From contig JAGYXB010000456.1 in the NCBI GenBank assembly GCA_022495005.1, positions 1,674,001 through 1,738,000 of the forward strand: 64,000 nt of DNA. Direction: 5' to 3'. The translations under genes and the position numbers were made by a program. This stretch comes from Rhyacophila brunnea. Its lineage: Eukaryota; Arthropoda; Insecta; Trichoptera; Rhyacophilidae. Numbering within the stretch: the stretch's first letter is position 1; every line of letters begins with the position of its first letter. A model generated the notes under the pieces. The model ran no database searches, was not told the origin of the DNA, and was given only the letters and a program-made list of their open reading frames with translations. Shown here in pieces: positions 23,991-35,443 of this stretch.

Positions 23991-24830
23991 CCGAAATAAT
24001 TGATGAAAATGCATTGTATTACTTAAATTTAAAAAAAATAAAATACGATTTACTAGTTTCTCTTATTTTAATATTAGTCAGGACCAGTTTTATCCGCTTC
24101 AAGTAGACATTGTCATCTGGTAAATAATAAATAATATACAATAATACATTAATATGTTTGTACTAGTTAATTTTAAAAGGCAAATTACTTATTGAAGTTA
24201 CGAATAATATTATTTGAATAACATTCTAAGAAGTTTTCTGTTCAAAAATAGTTTAATAAAATTGACCTAACTTATCAGAAAAAAATATTATTAACTCATT
24301 TGGATACTGTCGCTGCTTAAAATTAAATATTAATAAGGGATATTCCTTTGAAGTGGTCGAAACCTATTCTGACTATTATTAAAATAAGTCGAACTAGTAT
24401 CATGTCATAATAATTGGTTTTATTTTACTTAATGCTTAAAAAAATTATAATACATTATATATTCCATTAACTAAAATAAAATACGATATGCAGTACATAC
24501 CTATTCAAAATACTTTAGTAACTATCTGAGGTGTTTTTATCCTATCTAATAGAACATTTTCAATTGATACATAATATATGTATTTTTAGAAACATTTCAT
24601 TTATTAAATACGTACAATAAGTACACAACATGAATCATAAATTAAATACCTAAAATATTCTAAGGCTAATAACTAAATTCACCTCCATTGGTGAGATATA
24701 AAGTACAAAAGACTAGCATATTGATTTTCAAGAAAATATGGTGTACTTACTATTTTATGTTTTGGCAGTGTCCAAAAATGTTAGATTTAACGCCATACGC
24801 CAACTACTAGTTCTGGAAATAAATAATCGA
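23991..24830. other. No gene recognised
   Basis: AT-rich. No open frame above 60 codons and no element end that I can pair. Confidence 0.5.
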
Positions 24831-25294
24831 TAAAAAGAACTTTTTATATAAGTACCACGTTTTTAAATTTTCTGTTGAATCATATAAACTTGACAATTCT
24901 ATGTATTAATAATTTAGGACAAATAAGGCAATTGTCAACAAATCATTTTTCTTGCTATTTTGCAACAAACAAACAAATATAGAATACTGCAATGTCATTT
25001 TGATTTCCATAGTAACTAGAACCACCCTCTTAGCAACCAATAATAGTGAATTGGATTACGGATTTCGTCCGAAATAACTTTTCAACAAAACAGAATTAAC
25101 TGAAAATGAATTCAATTCTACTTAAAGATGGCTGAAAGTATTAAAAGAATGCATTGGCATCGTGCTCTGATATATTCTAAATGTTTCAAATATCTAGCTA
25201 GTCGGGAAGTTAGTTAAAAATCGATTGCAAAATTTGTACTGGATAAACAACCACCGGACAAACAAAAATACGAGCTAAGAAAAACGTGGTAAAA
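24831..25294 (+). repeat. MITE family F6, long copy
   Basis: Contains CCACGTTTTTAAATTTTCTG near the left end and TACGAGCTAAGAAAAACGTGG at the right end. The interior TAACTGAAAATGAATTCAAT and GCTAGTCGGGAAGTTAGTTA is shared with 37924-38384 and, inverted, with 49338-49776. No coding potential. Confidence 0.75.
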
Positions 25295-26054
25295 TATTAA
25301 ATTGGCAGCGCTGGTTATAACTATTTTCTTTAACTACTTTCAGCAGTATGTTCAAATAGTCACTAGTTGGGTGGATGTATAGCTGAGATGATTGCCATAT
25401 TATGCATGGAGTACCAAATTGGTAAGCGGTTACATAATATATAGGGACAATCAGAAAAAAATATTGCAAAAAGACAGCAATTGCACCTGGTTGTCGTGAT
25501 CGTTTTAGTTAATTAAGTTTAATTATTCTACCATGAAACATATTTTAATTAATGGGACATTTATTCAAAATAATAATATAAAATCATAAATATACTTTGT
25601 ATTATTATAATAAGTATTGTTGAATATTGTTTATATTTCATCAAAGCGAATCCATTTTGTTATTGTGAATACACTACGTGAAATGAAAATACAAACAGCA
25701 TTGGACATACTGTCATAATCGAAAGTCGACCAATGTAATCATAATAAAGAGTTACGTATATTACGTTAACATTATATTACTATGAGCAAGTATTATTATC
25801 ATCTTTCCTATTTATTTTCTGAGCATGTACACAATATGTAAAAATAAATTAAGGATACATACAGGAAAAAAGGGCATGATGTCACTAAATTTTCGTAATG
25901 GAGATTTGAAAGCCATCTAGTGGCAAATGTTGTGTATGTACTTTAAAATCTTGCAAAACTATATAGATAGAACAAACTAGCTTCGAGTCTATTCCAGTTT
26001 AAAATTTTGACACACATGCTAAGGCTAAGACGGGTGGCTGTCGACTGACTCTTC
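25295..26054. other. No gene recognised
   Basis: AT-rich. A 64-codon minus-strand frame (25275-25469) has no recognisable motif. Confidence 0.5.
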
Positions 26055-26062
26055 CTTACCAG

Positions 26063-26965
26063 CAGTGGCGAAGACTCCATACTAGGCGATTATTTAAAGC
26101 CTACCTTCTTAAGAAAAATATTTTTAAATTTTATATTGACATATTAAATAATATAATCACATAATAATATATTCAATATGCCCAACGACATCTATCGTAT
26201 AATTGTCATAATAATTTTACGATCTTTTCCACTATTTCGATAAGCACCATTTATGGCATATCTCGAAGTTTTAAAAAAATAAGCGACATCTCGTTTCGCT
26301 TCACATATTGTATGGATTACGTTCGCGTGAATCGAAAACTTTTTTTATATGAAGTTTGTTTCTCATAATTTCAAGACGTCTGCGGCGGCCCATATAAATT
26401 GGTAAGCTATTTAAAGAGCGCTTACATTTTACGTAAGTGCACATTTATTCAAAATAATTTATAAGATAATTTAAAAAAATAATTTCTAGGGATTCAATCA
26501 CATATAAATATTGATTGTTGTTAAAAATAATAAATAATTTATCTCGTAATTTTTATTTGTCAGTTAGACTGTTAGACTTATACTTCATAGACTAAGACAA
26601 TTAATTCAGCCAATTATGTAAGTTGAAATCTGATATTGTATCTAAGTCTGTGTTTTAAATATAAAAGTATTTTCAAATGTCTAGTTTACGGGTTAAATTA
26701 TAAATAATTCTGGAACAGATTCACAACAACAGATATTTTCAATATATTTTGAGCGTATCTTGCGTTTATATTTAGGAAAATACATAATTCAAATTAATTG
26801 CTAAATGTTATACCATCAGTGAGCTTTTGAAATTTCATCGGTTTTTGTGTAGCTACCTATACATCAGTAGTTATGTCAGATTATCTTCTTATTTCCCGTA
26901 AATAGATTTAACAAGTGTGCTTTCTCCATAGCCTACCTGTTTCCAAAAGTCACCCTTCGCCACTG
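26063..26965. mobile_element. hAT-like element, family F2, non-autonomous
   Basis: Starts CAGTGGCGAAGACTCCATAC and ends, reversed, CAGTGGCGAAGGGTGACTTT. Exact 8-bp TSD CTTACCAG lies at 26055-26062 and 26966-26973. The first 11 bases match family F1, but the interior is different and longer (903 bp). No transposase remains. Confidence 0.88.
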
Positions 26966-27312
26966 CTTACCAGTAACTGAACTTTACTTCAAGGGATTTA
27001 ATTAGCATTGAAATTCTTTTGCATTTAGGTACTTCATAATGATAGTTAAATAAATATAAACGTACGTATATATTATATTATTTTTATTTACCTCATCTTG
27101 TGATAATTTGTAAAATTGGGAGTTGGTTTTTTTATATCTTCGAAAGTAAAAGATTTTCATAGTTTTGGCTTATTAGATGAGATGAGATTATAAATAAATA
27201 AACCTAGGTACACAAATACATTAATATAGGAAAGAGGTCAATATGAGTTTTGCAATCTTAAATTTTGTCTACTGAACATCCTTCTTTCTTCCCCTCTACC
27301 CTTAATATAGGT

Positions 27313-27989
27313 CAGCGTTTCTCAACCCTTTTTATCTGCTTTATTGGTGTCAATTTAGGGTAATAATTATTTTGGTTCACGATCCAAGATAAAATAAATA
27401 AAATTGCACATACTAACAAAATAAAAAAAAAATAATAATACTAAATACAGTTTTGGTAAACAACATTTGATCCTAATGCTGTCTTTTGATCTATTCTTGT
27501 CTTCTCTCAAATAACTGCGATCTTTACCATTAAACGTAAATATTTTTTTTTGTTTTGTTTCAAAATGTCTTTTAAGTTTATTTGGTTTCAATTATTCATT
27601 ACCTACTTAATACTTGACAACATAGTACATACTGTGGCTTGTCTACTCCGCGATCATCAATATAGGTGAAACCTATTTCTAAAAATGCTTCTTTGTATTC
27701 AAGTTTTGCCATATTAGGTAGAATAAATTAATATAAGCAGACTATAATAATGGTAACAGAGAAGAGAACGTCGTCTCGAAAGAAATTGTTAGTTTTGATC
27801 ACTGCAATCACGTGAAACAACAAAGTTAAACAGTGTTGCTAGAATATTGTATTCAATACAATACTCTTGCCAGCATATTTACACTATAAAATGCTGGCAA
27901 GAATATTGTTTTGTTGAGAATATTTTGCGACCCACTAAATGTACCGATCAATCAATTTAGGATCGCGATCCATAGGTTAAGAAACGCTG
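27313..27989. mobile_element. hAT element with BED-like remnant
   Basis: Starts CAGCGTTTCTCAACCCTTTT. The right end reversed reads CAGCGTTTCTTAACCTATGG. 8-bp TSD ATATAGGT (27305-27312) and ATATAAGT (27990-27997) match at 7 of 8 bases, with TA central. A fragment of the N-terminal zinc finger persists on the minus strand. Length 677 bp. Confidence 0.85.
27480..27591 (-). pseudogene. ZBED-type transposase N-terminal fragment
   Basis: The minus frame starts MKPNKLKRHFETKQKK, closely resembling the conserved MKPSKLKRHLETKHP stretch at the end of the BED zinc finger in hAT/ZBED transposases. The His ligand of KRHFETK is kept, but the downstream His of TKH is replaced (TKQ). The frame then degenerates. 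It is cargo of the element at 27313-27989. Confidence 0.7.
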
Positions 27990-28191
27990 ATATAAGTAAA
28001 CACATTTTTTTAAATTTAAAAAAATAAAGTGGTTTTAAAAAAGATGGTCCAAGATTCCCAAATAAAAAAAAACTCACCTTTACATTTACTAATTTATCAG
28101 CACTTCTTTATAAAATCCTATGTCTTATTTCTGAGTATAATAGTAGTCAATAAATTTATAAGAATTTCCAAAATTTGTCTTCCACCTAAAG

Positions 28192-28662
28192 CAGGGGTAG
28201 TCAACCTGGTCCCTACCGCCCACTAGTGAGCGCCCCAGCTTTCATGGTGGGCGGTAGGGGTTTAAAACATTTCCATTATGTTTTCATACATTTCCAAAAG
28301 AGGAGACCTCAGTTTGTTCCTCACAAAAATTGAGCTAGATATTCAGTAGGTATTTAGTTTCGCAGCATCAGCCTCAGGGATCTGATTAATAATTTAATTA
28401 ATTAAATGTAATTTCGGCAAACTTCATGCTTCTATGTATGCAAAGTATAAATAAAAAGATAGATTTAACTACAGTAAGTTGTTTTATAAAGATTTATTCT
28501 ACCAAACTTAGCGAAAGCCTGACATAAAGTTAGTATTTGGTAAGTAATTATTATTATATGCTTTAACTCATCTAGCTGTAACTCTGCTTTATAAATTTTA
28601 TAAAGTAAAGTTGCTTTCCTACTTGGTGTGGGCGGTGGGTATAAAAAGGTTGAATACCCCTG
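28192..28662. mobile_element. hAT MITE inserted in a LINE fragment
   Basis: Starts CAGGGGTAGTCAACCTGGTC and ends, reversed, CAGGGGTATTCAACCTTTTT. Both ends continue into ACCGCCCAC blocks. TSD ACCTAAAG (28184-28191) and ACTTAAAG (28663-28670) match at 7 of 8 bases with TA central. The right flank is directly a reverse transcriptase tail, so the element may have landed in an older LINE copy. Confidence 0.85.
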
Positions 28663-28670
28663 ACTTAAAG

Positions 28671-28790
28671 CAATCCAGCGCTGATCCTTCGTTATGTTTG
28701 ATTCAGTCGATTTCTTGATAGTGTCACTCCATCTGGAAGACGGACGGCCTCGCATACCTACTCCTACCGTCAACGCCACCAGCCATGCTT
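28671..28790 (-). pseudogene. LINE ORF C-terminal relic
   Basis: The minus strand reads AWLVALTVGVGMRGRPSSRW and then SDTIKKSTESNITKDQRWIA. The RGRPSSRWSD block is the common end of non-LTR reverse transcriptases. The open frame that continues past 28670 runs into the adjacent MITE and is not LINE sequence. Confidence 0.7.
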
Positions 28791-29024
28791 GAATCTTTTG
28801 TTACCACTTGACTCAAGATTGTAAAAGTTGGTACGACCAGAGCTTCCACTGTCACTATGTTTTGGTCGAAGGGTACAGACCTACAAACTTATCTAAAGAA
28901 TTGATGGGGGAGCCACAGTCGATAATAGAGTCGTAGTTCCATTTTCGACCGTTCTTCAGATAAGCTTGTTTGACTGTAATATAATTATTTATAATAATAT
29001 GTAATTATTTTTGTTGTTGCAGTA

Positions 29025-29085
29025 ATGGGCCTGCGCGTTGGAGGCGCTCCCGTGTACTAGGGCTCCGGCGATGGGCGCGGCCTGA
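29025..29085 (+). promoter_or_regulatory. Two short upstream ORFs
   Basis: ATG at 29025 opens an 11-codon frame (MGLRVGGAPVY, stop at 29058-29060). ATG at 29071 opens a 4-codon frame (MGAA, stop at 29083-29085). Both end before the main ATG at 29110, so ribosomes would have to leak past or reinitiate. Whether they matter depends on the exon being transcribed as inferred. Confidence 0.5.
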
Positions 29086-29109
29086 TTGTGCGGCGCGCTG
29101 CGCCCAAAT

Positions 29110-29161
29110 ATGACCCTCTCCTTCATTGCAGCACTACTTTTCTTTCAAACACACTTCGTGG
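29110..29161 (+). CDS. FN3-domain protein, N-terminal signal-peptide exon
   Basis: ATG at 29110 gives MTLSFIAALLFFQTHFVG, with the last codon split by the intron. The LSFIAALLFF core followed by polar residues is a typical secretory signal sequence, so the product should enter the ER. The exon ends in phase 1 at the GTAAGT donor. The exon at 61577 starts with GA, completing a Gly codon, and continues in frame into a fibronectin type III domain. Joining the two is an inference from phase, strand and domain logic. The intron would be about 32.4 kb, which is long but filled with transposons. The downstream exons are outside the window. In many insects a signal peptide followed directly by FN3 repeats is seen in proteins annotated as putative epidermal cell surface receptor, a possible but unproven identity. 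Confidence 0.68.
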
Positions 29162-29428
29162 GTAAGTCCGGACTTCACAAATTTCTTGAATAAGACAAAT
29201 ATCATTTTCGCTGATAACAAAAAGGTCTACCGTCTGAAGAAAGAAAAGGGGTTGTTTTGACGTCTATTTCAACGAAAAAACATTTTACTGTTAATTGGTT
29301 TTCTTTGTTAAAAAGTTTTCATGGTCAACAATAGCATGTGATGTATTCAAATTTCGTCACCCCATTTCTAAGTAAAACTCATTTTTTTTTTAATTATCAT
29401 TCGTCATAATGTATATATTTTGGATACG

Positions 29429-30041
29429 CAGTGGCGAAGGGCGGAGGTAGGCTGTGGAGATCCGACAAAAATAATGCACACTTTGTCAGTTATACTTATT
29501 TGGTTTCATTGCACTAAGAAAACAAATTGCAGGTGGTCAGTCAGATGGTGGTGTAGGTCAGTCTTTTAAATTTAATTAAACCCTGCACCCAAACCACAGT
29601 AGGTATTCTAATTTGTTTAAGTTTTGTACTTTTCCATTTGAGTCGTTTTTTTTTTGATCCGGGTTTCGCCTTTCGGCATCTTCAGGCAATATGTACACTC
29701 ACCAAAAGGCAAATACACACTGATAGTGTACCTGAAGATGCCGAAAGGCAAAACCCGAGTCGCAAAAAACGACTCAAATGGAATAGTACAATACTTCAGT
29801 CGATAGTATTGATAAACCAAAGAAGATTAAAATTATTCTTTTATCTATAGAATACCTATAATATGTGTGATTTAATGGCCTAATTTGATATGGTGTATTT
29901 GAATTTTAAAAACTAACCGATACTATCTGCAATAATTTGTATTCTTATTTAAATGAAAACAAATAGGTAGGTTAGGTAAACAATTTTTTTATGTAATCTT
30001 CATGTTGGGTCTCAACTGCCTAACTCCACCCTTCACCACTA
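29429..30041. mobile_element. F1 MITE carrying a nested foldback
   Basis: Left end CAGTGGCGAAGGGCGGAGG. Right end CCACCCTTCACCACTA, with the last base changed from G. F1 interior is present at both sides (AAATAATGCACACTTTGTCA and CTAACCGATACTATCTGC). The middle is replaced or interrupted by the F4 hairpin at 29612-29812. No clear 8-bp TSD. Confidence 0.75.
29612..29812. repeat. Foldback F4 with hammerhead-like motif in both arms
   Basis: The two arms pair for about 70 bp: AGTCGTTTTTTTTTTGATCC-type sequence on the left, GTCGCAAAAAACGACTCAAA on the right. Each arm has CTGAAGATGCCGAAAGGC followed by (G/A)AAAC: on the minus strand at 29663-29685 and on the plus strand from 29732. A related single arm lies at 43515-43590. 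The motif recalls the hammerhead core CUGANGA...GAAAC found in Penelope-like elements, but stem II needs a bulged U. Confidence 0.65.
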
Positions 30042-30241
30042 AATACAGTACGCAGCTCAGTCTATATTACTCTAAATTATACAAATATGCCATTATAATT
30101 TATCATGTACTGTAACATAATTATTATGACTTCAGGTTACCTTCACAAAGGTGTCAGAAGGTCGGGAAAAGGTATTTCGGATGGTGTTATAATAAACGTA
30201 TTTCACCACGTGGTCACAATATTTTTATCTAAATAAAAAAA

Positions 30242-30334
30242 ACATACATTGGGTATTAAACATACATTGGGTATTAAACATACATTGGGTATTAAACATA
30301 CATTGGGTATTAAACATACATTGGGTATTAAACA
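30242..30334 (+). repeat. 18-bp minisatellite, five units
   Basis: ACATACATTGGGTATTAA is repeated five times in perfect tandem. On the minus strand 18 bp reads through as FNTQCM repeats, but nothing suggests it is translated. Confidence 0.97.
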
Positions 30335-32058
30335 CTGCGAATACAATGTTACACATAGTTGTGTATAATATACACGAATGAGATCTTGAAAAAGGAGATT
30401 TCGTGATTGAGACATACATACGTACATAGATACGTACCAGTAGCGTGCGGTGATTTTTTTAGTGACATGTTGTCAAAGAATACATACATACAGATTACGT
30501 ACTATATTATTGTCTACTTGGGCCACTAAGAGTTTTGTAACTAATTGAATGTTAAAATAAAGTTATAGTCTTACTACTGAATTGCACAATAAATACATAT
30601 TATTTTAATGCATATTTTGAGCATACTCTGCATCCACAGCATACAACATCTATACCTTCTCCGGATACCGCCCGTAATAATATTGAAGCTTAAAAAAGTC
30701 TCATGAAAACATAAAACAAACCCCCCGAATCCAATTCTGGTGGAGAACTTTCAATGCATACCAATTTTATTTTTAAGTTGTCCACAGAAAAAGTTGGCAA
30801 CCATAATAGCATAATATAAATGCTAAGATCAATTAGGACATACTATACCTGTTGCATATTAATATACGTGTATCTCACTGTATATCAAAGCTTTATAGTT
30901 TATAGCCAGTCCGGTGAGCTTTCTTTAAGAGCTTCATTAATATAAACAGTGTAGGTTGTATGTCGACTCATAATTATTTGAATTCGATATAAATTTGGTT
31001 TCCTCTTTATATAGTTATTTAATTTTTTACAAGAGTAAAGAATATTTTTTCTACTTTCATTAAAACATATTTTCTCAACTTGATCTACGAGATTATTTTA
31101 ATTAAAACCCTTGAGTGAAGTATTTTTATTGTTTAATAACACTAATGATCTATTTCGTTTGACGATTTATTATACGCTTACCGAGTGTATTATTATTGAT
31201 AAGGTATGTGGTTTTTTACTAACACTTCAACTATTCATAATTTAATATTAATACTTTCGACCGAAGGTACTTGATGGAATTTGTGCTCTATTTATTTCTA
31301 ATATTTCTACCAAAAAATTTTATAAATCTTTATAAATCTATATATAGTCTATTGTCTCATAACAAGCAATATGTCCTAAAGTTAAATATGACAAATCAAA
31401 ACAATTAAAAACTAATGACAGAAGACATAACTATTTTAATATGAACAGTGAAACATTAAAAAATAGTCTATCCAATATTAAATTTGTAAATTTTTTCAAA
31501 AAATAATTGTATAAAAGATTTTTCAAAGTAATAAATAAATTCGAGTTTTGTTTGAAGTTTTGTAAAGGCTAGAATGCAAGATGATTGGGTAACACTGAGA
31601 TTTATTTTCTGTATTACAATACACTGCCCCGGGAAATTTTCAGAGAAAGTTTATGTTAACAAGCAATTATTACATGACTGTTCCAAAATAATTTTCTATC
31701 AGATTTTCAGGATTTTAACGGTTATTCTTAGATTTTCAAAAGAATTTGCATACCTTATTCATAATAATAATATCATTGTTACCCAGCGAATCGCACATGT
31801 AATGAAATCCATTGACTACCAAGAGTTGGATGAAATTCATAATTTTCTCAATAAAAATATTATGTACAAAAAATTTAAAAGAAAATGAAGAAAGACAATG
31901 TCTTAAAATGTGTTAAAGAAGTACTTATTTCACATAGTTTCATAAACATCAGAACCTATTCATGCTATTCAGTAGGATATTGGTTATTGAACATATTATG
32001 AAAGAAACTAAATACCTACAGTATTATTCAAGGGAATTCTAATATAATAATAATTTAC
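30335..32058. other. No gene recognised; one 104-codon frame
   Basis: AT-rich. A + strand frame at 31574-31888 reads MQDDWVTLRFIFCITIHCPG and ends HNFLNKNIMYKKFKRK. No domain, splice or codon-usage support, so I treat it as probably fortuitous. CGACCGAAGGTACTTGATGG at about 31258 matches the F4/Penelope-like terminal sequence also seen at 43.3 and 59.2 kb. Confidence 0.4.
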
Positions 32059-32082
32059 ACCCACGGTGGCCGCGCGGCTTAA
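32059..32082 (+). repeat. SINE-A head fragment
   Basis: CCCACGGTGGCCGCGCGGCT followed by TAAG is the A-box end of SINE-A (compare 51211). It stops abruptly in a run of G. Confidence 0.55.
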
Positions 32083-33299
32083 GGGGGGGCTGAAGAGCCG
32101 ATATTCAATTATAATTTGGTATAAAAAGGACCTCGGCGTCGTAAGCACGTTAATTTAAATCGATCTTTTTGCAAAAATCACTAATCATCGGAGATTTTAT
32201 TTCAAGAAACATTATTATTATTATTGATATTGTCGGCGGCTGTACATTATTATTTTATAAACACCTGCTCGCTGTCCGTCGATCAGAAAACAGGGCTGTC
32301 AAAATAATATATGAATTAATATTTTTTAAATGTTAATTTCATCATAGTTTTTAATCAAACCTGTGCAAGTACATACAAATAACTTGGGTGGATTTCGTAG
32401 CAAACATACTATTGATATAAATATACGGGTATATTATTATTATAACCCAATTCAAATTGAACATAGGTTGATACTCAAATACTATTATAGTATGTTTATG
32501 ATTTCGAGAAAATCATACGATTGTATATAATCCATATCAATTATTTGAAAACATTACATTCGCATGTACATATATAGTGTAAAGATCAGATAACTGTTTA
32601 CTTTGCAAGGTAACATCAAAATGTGTATATACTTATCTAAATGACGAATGACATTCATGAGTTAGCACGGCTAAAAGCTTGGAAATGTGTTTTTTTTCTA
32701 TTTCAAAATCTTTTAATTGTGTATTTTTTTATTACTTTATATAACTAATAAAAAATACTGTTTGTTTCTACGAATAAAAAAAGACAGAAAAGAATATGTG
32801 TACAAATCACGGCAATCAGAAAGGCCGGCAAATATGGCCGACAATGCGTGATACACATACATAAAATACACAAAATTACAAACACATTCGAAGTTTTCCG
32901 CACACGTACAGACCACGTGATATTTGTTTACGCAAAATCGTCGCTTTTCAAAATGGCGAATTTGATTGCCAGATTTTACTGCGATGAATCAGTATGTTCC
33001 TTCTTGTTTTTTTTTTATTCGTAGGTTTGTTTACTATGTACACCGAGAAATTTCCATTTATAAAATCGGAAACGATTTTTACAGAAGAGTTTTCGAATAT
33101 AATGCAACCAAAACAGGAAAATTTTTTATCATGGGTGTTGACTTCCTGAATTAGTTAACCCCAGGTCCATGCCACTATGTGAACCACCGTAATGCTTACG
33201 GGCCCTTTTAATTAATTTTGTAATTAACGTGTTAATTTGCATTTGAAAAGTAATTAGCAAAAACACAATATTGTGCGGCCCATTAGCATTGGGTTAAGC

Positions 33300-33450
33300 C
33301 ATTTCCACACTGGAAACAAGTTGCTGGCAACCTCATTAAATTTTACGATATTTACCATAATTGCTTAAGAAATTTTACGATAATTATCATAATTATCGTA
33401 AAATCTAACGAGGTTTCCAGCAACTTGTTGCCAGTGTGGACCCGGCATTA
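33300..33450. repeat. Hairpin element, about 55-bp arms
   Basis: CACACTGGAAACAAGTTGCT on the left pairs with AGCAACTTGTTGCCAGTGTG on the right, and ATTTTACGATA-type sequence pairs further in. The total is about 150 bp. It looks like a very small MITE. The outer limits (near GGGTTAAGCC and GGCATTAG) are uncertain and no TSD was fixed. Confidence 0.7.
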
Positions 33451-33689
33451 GATGCACAAAACTTAAATAATATATATTATTTTATAAATAAAAATTTTAA
33501 ATTATAAATATTTATGATTTATGTCTTCGACAGCCCTGATGAAATATTAGTCGATCGAGTCGTGGAGTAAGTTTATTGACACAAACAACTTTGACGCGAC
33601 CTTTTTATATTAACTAGTAGACCAGATATTATGGACCACATGTAAAAAAATCATATTTTCAATTCTCAAGGCCAATTCTGTAGAACGTC

Positions 33690-33904
33690 CCCTTAAGCGT
33701 TGGACTATAACGCCGTGGGTCCCAGGTTCGAATCCTGGGTCTGGCAAGTACACATACTGTTTTTCAATTTGTGTGTGTCAGGGTATGGACCTAATAGGTT
33801 GTGCAAGTGGCTGACATCCATATCTCGTAAAAAACAAAATCTGTTAATACAAACTTCTACTCTGTGGAGGCCCATATGATCCTATTAGGATCGGACATGG
33901 TCGA
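33690..33904 (+). repeat. SINE-A copy
   Basis: CTTAAGCGTTGGACTATAAC, then CCCAGGTTCGAATCCTGGGT (perfect T-arm with B-box), the SINE-A body and the tail GATCGGACATGGTCG. The head lacks about 25 bp of the A-box region. It has the best-preserved T-stem of the set. Confidence 0.88.
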
Positions 33905-33948
33905 AAGAAGAAAAAATTATCCTAGCTTTGTATGATACAGTAGTAATC

Positions 33949-34440
33949 AGTAGCGAAAGGTGGAGGTAGGGTCTTAAGATCCGACACAAAACATGCCCAT
34001 TAAATTTTGTTAGTCACACGTATTTGTTTTATTGTACAAAGATTACAATTTGCAGATCGTGTTGGTTAGTTTTTAAAAATTAAATTAAGCCCTGCCTTAC
34101 CAAACTGTAATAGTTTTGGTATATTTTGGGCGACCCGACACTTTTTAATTCATACATATTTGTTTTTGTTGAATTAGAAATACATATTACAAATTTCGTT
34201 GGTTATTTTTTTTAAATTTATTAAGCCATACTTAAACCAAACTATAATATATATTTGTAAAATATTATTCTACCTATAAAATATTCAAAATTCATATGAT
34301 TTAATGGCATAATTTGAAATATTTTATAGATATACGAGTATTTTTTTACTATTATCTATTATGGTTTGGTTTTCGCATTGTACAATTAAATTTTAAAAAA
34401 ACTAACACCAATTGTTATATATATTTATTCGTATGTTTTT
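33949..34440. repeat. F1 MITE, right end missing
   Basis: Left end CAGTAGCGAAAGGTGGAGGT and F1 interior follow (AGATCCGACACAAAACATGC, GGTTAGTTTTTAAAAATTAA). The sequence drifts into unrelated AT-rich DNA after about 34440 with no inverted end. Confidence 0.7.
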
Positions 34441-35181
34441 TTGTTACTTTGTGTATCTAACATATAATATTATGTAAAAATAAAAATTGATTTGTATACA
34501 TGTAAAATGTTATGTGTAATGTAAAAATATCCGGGCGGTTTTGTCAGAGTGCCCACAAAAGTGTATGTGAAAATAAAATCAGCAAAGCTTATAAATAATT
34601 TTCTTTGAAATATTAATAATTGATTTGACGCTTAGTAGATAATAAAAAAGCTCTCTGTTGTTTTGTAATTTCACTAATAACTTCTGAGCCATCTTTTAGT
34701 GGATTGTTACTTGCCGAGTATTTTAAATCGATTCATATTTATCAAATATTCATAAGAAAATAGCCGCAAATGTATATTACTCGGAAACAAACAATACGAC
34801 GCTCAGTACGTTAATGCTATGTATCAAATAAATAGGCTTACAACGTAACCTGGATCGGATTTAATGGCCTAGGTGAGTTATATATTGGATTAAAGTACTC
34901 AGAATTGGTTTAGGATTTAATATACAGAATATCTATATACATATACAAATGTGGTGTCAGAGAGGTCATACTTTTGAATTGAAAATAATTCAGTTTCTTT
35001 CTACTTACTTAGTTTCACCGTTTCAATTTTTCTTTCATACCTACTTATATTATTTTACCTGACAATATCTATCTTAAATACTGGAATGTATATGAGACAA
35101 AACTCTGAACTATTGTTTATTTTATTATAATCTAAGTATAATGATTAAGAGTAAAACGAGAAAAAAACGGCATTTATTTTA

Positions 35182-35206
35182 ATATATATATATATATATA
35201 TATATA
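35182..35206. repeat. (AT)n microsatellite
   Basis: About 12 AT units immediately upstream of a SINE-A copy. Confidence 0.95.
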
Positions 35207-35210
35207 AACA

Positions 35211-35443
35211 GTCCAACGATGGCCACCCGGGTTAAGCATCGGCCTATAGCATCGTAGGTCTCAGGTTCAAATCCTGAGTCTAGCAAGTACACATATTGTT
35301 TTTCAATTTGTGTATGAGTCGAGAGTATTAACCTAATAGGCTGAGCAAGTCGCTGACATCCATTTCTCGTAAAAACAAAATCTGTTTATACAAACCTCCA
35401 CTCTGTGGAGGCCTATACTATGATCTTATTAGGATCGGACATG
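35211..35443 (+). repeat. SINE-A copy with full head
   Basis: GATGGCCACCCGGGTTAAGC is the A-box region and CTCAGGTTCAAATCCTGAGT the B-box T-arm. Body and tail follow, ending GATCGGACATG. The head suggests descent from a tRNA-Ser or tRNA-Leu type gene. Confidence 0.88.

Larger units (their letters stand above)
29023..29161 (+). other. First coding exon (mRNA exon) of the FN3 gene
   Basis: Preceded by TTTTTGTTGTTGCAG, a good splice acceptor ending at 29022, so at least one upstream untranslated exon exists. The exon is strikingly GC-rich (GGGCGCGGCCTGATTGTGCG) in an AT-rich region. It ends in GTGG followed by the strong donor GTAAGT at 29162. It contains two short upstream ORFs and the main start codon at 29110. 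Confidence 0.75.

Noticed and set aside
30203..30427. Minus-strand frame with LIPNVC repeats
   Set aside because: Produced by the 18-bp minisatellite, a multiple of three, and not by a repeat protein.
31574..31888. 104-codon open frame on the + strand
   Set aside because: No recognised domain, AT-driven composition and no splice or repeat support; a chance frame is more likely.
32291..33538. A possible 1.25 kb element with CAGGGCTGTC inverted ends
   Set aside because: The ends pair for 10 bases, but the flanking 8-mers TCAGAAAA and ATGAAATA do not match, and the subterminal pairing is only AT-rich background.
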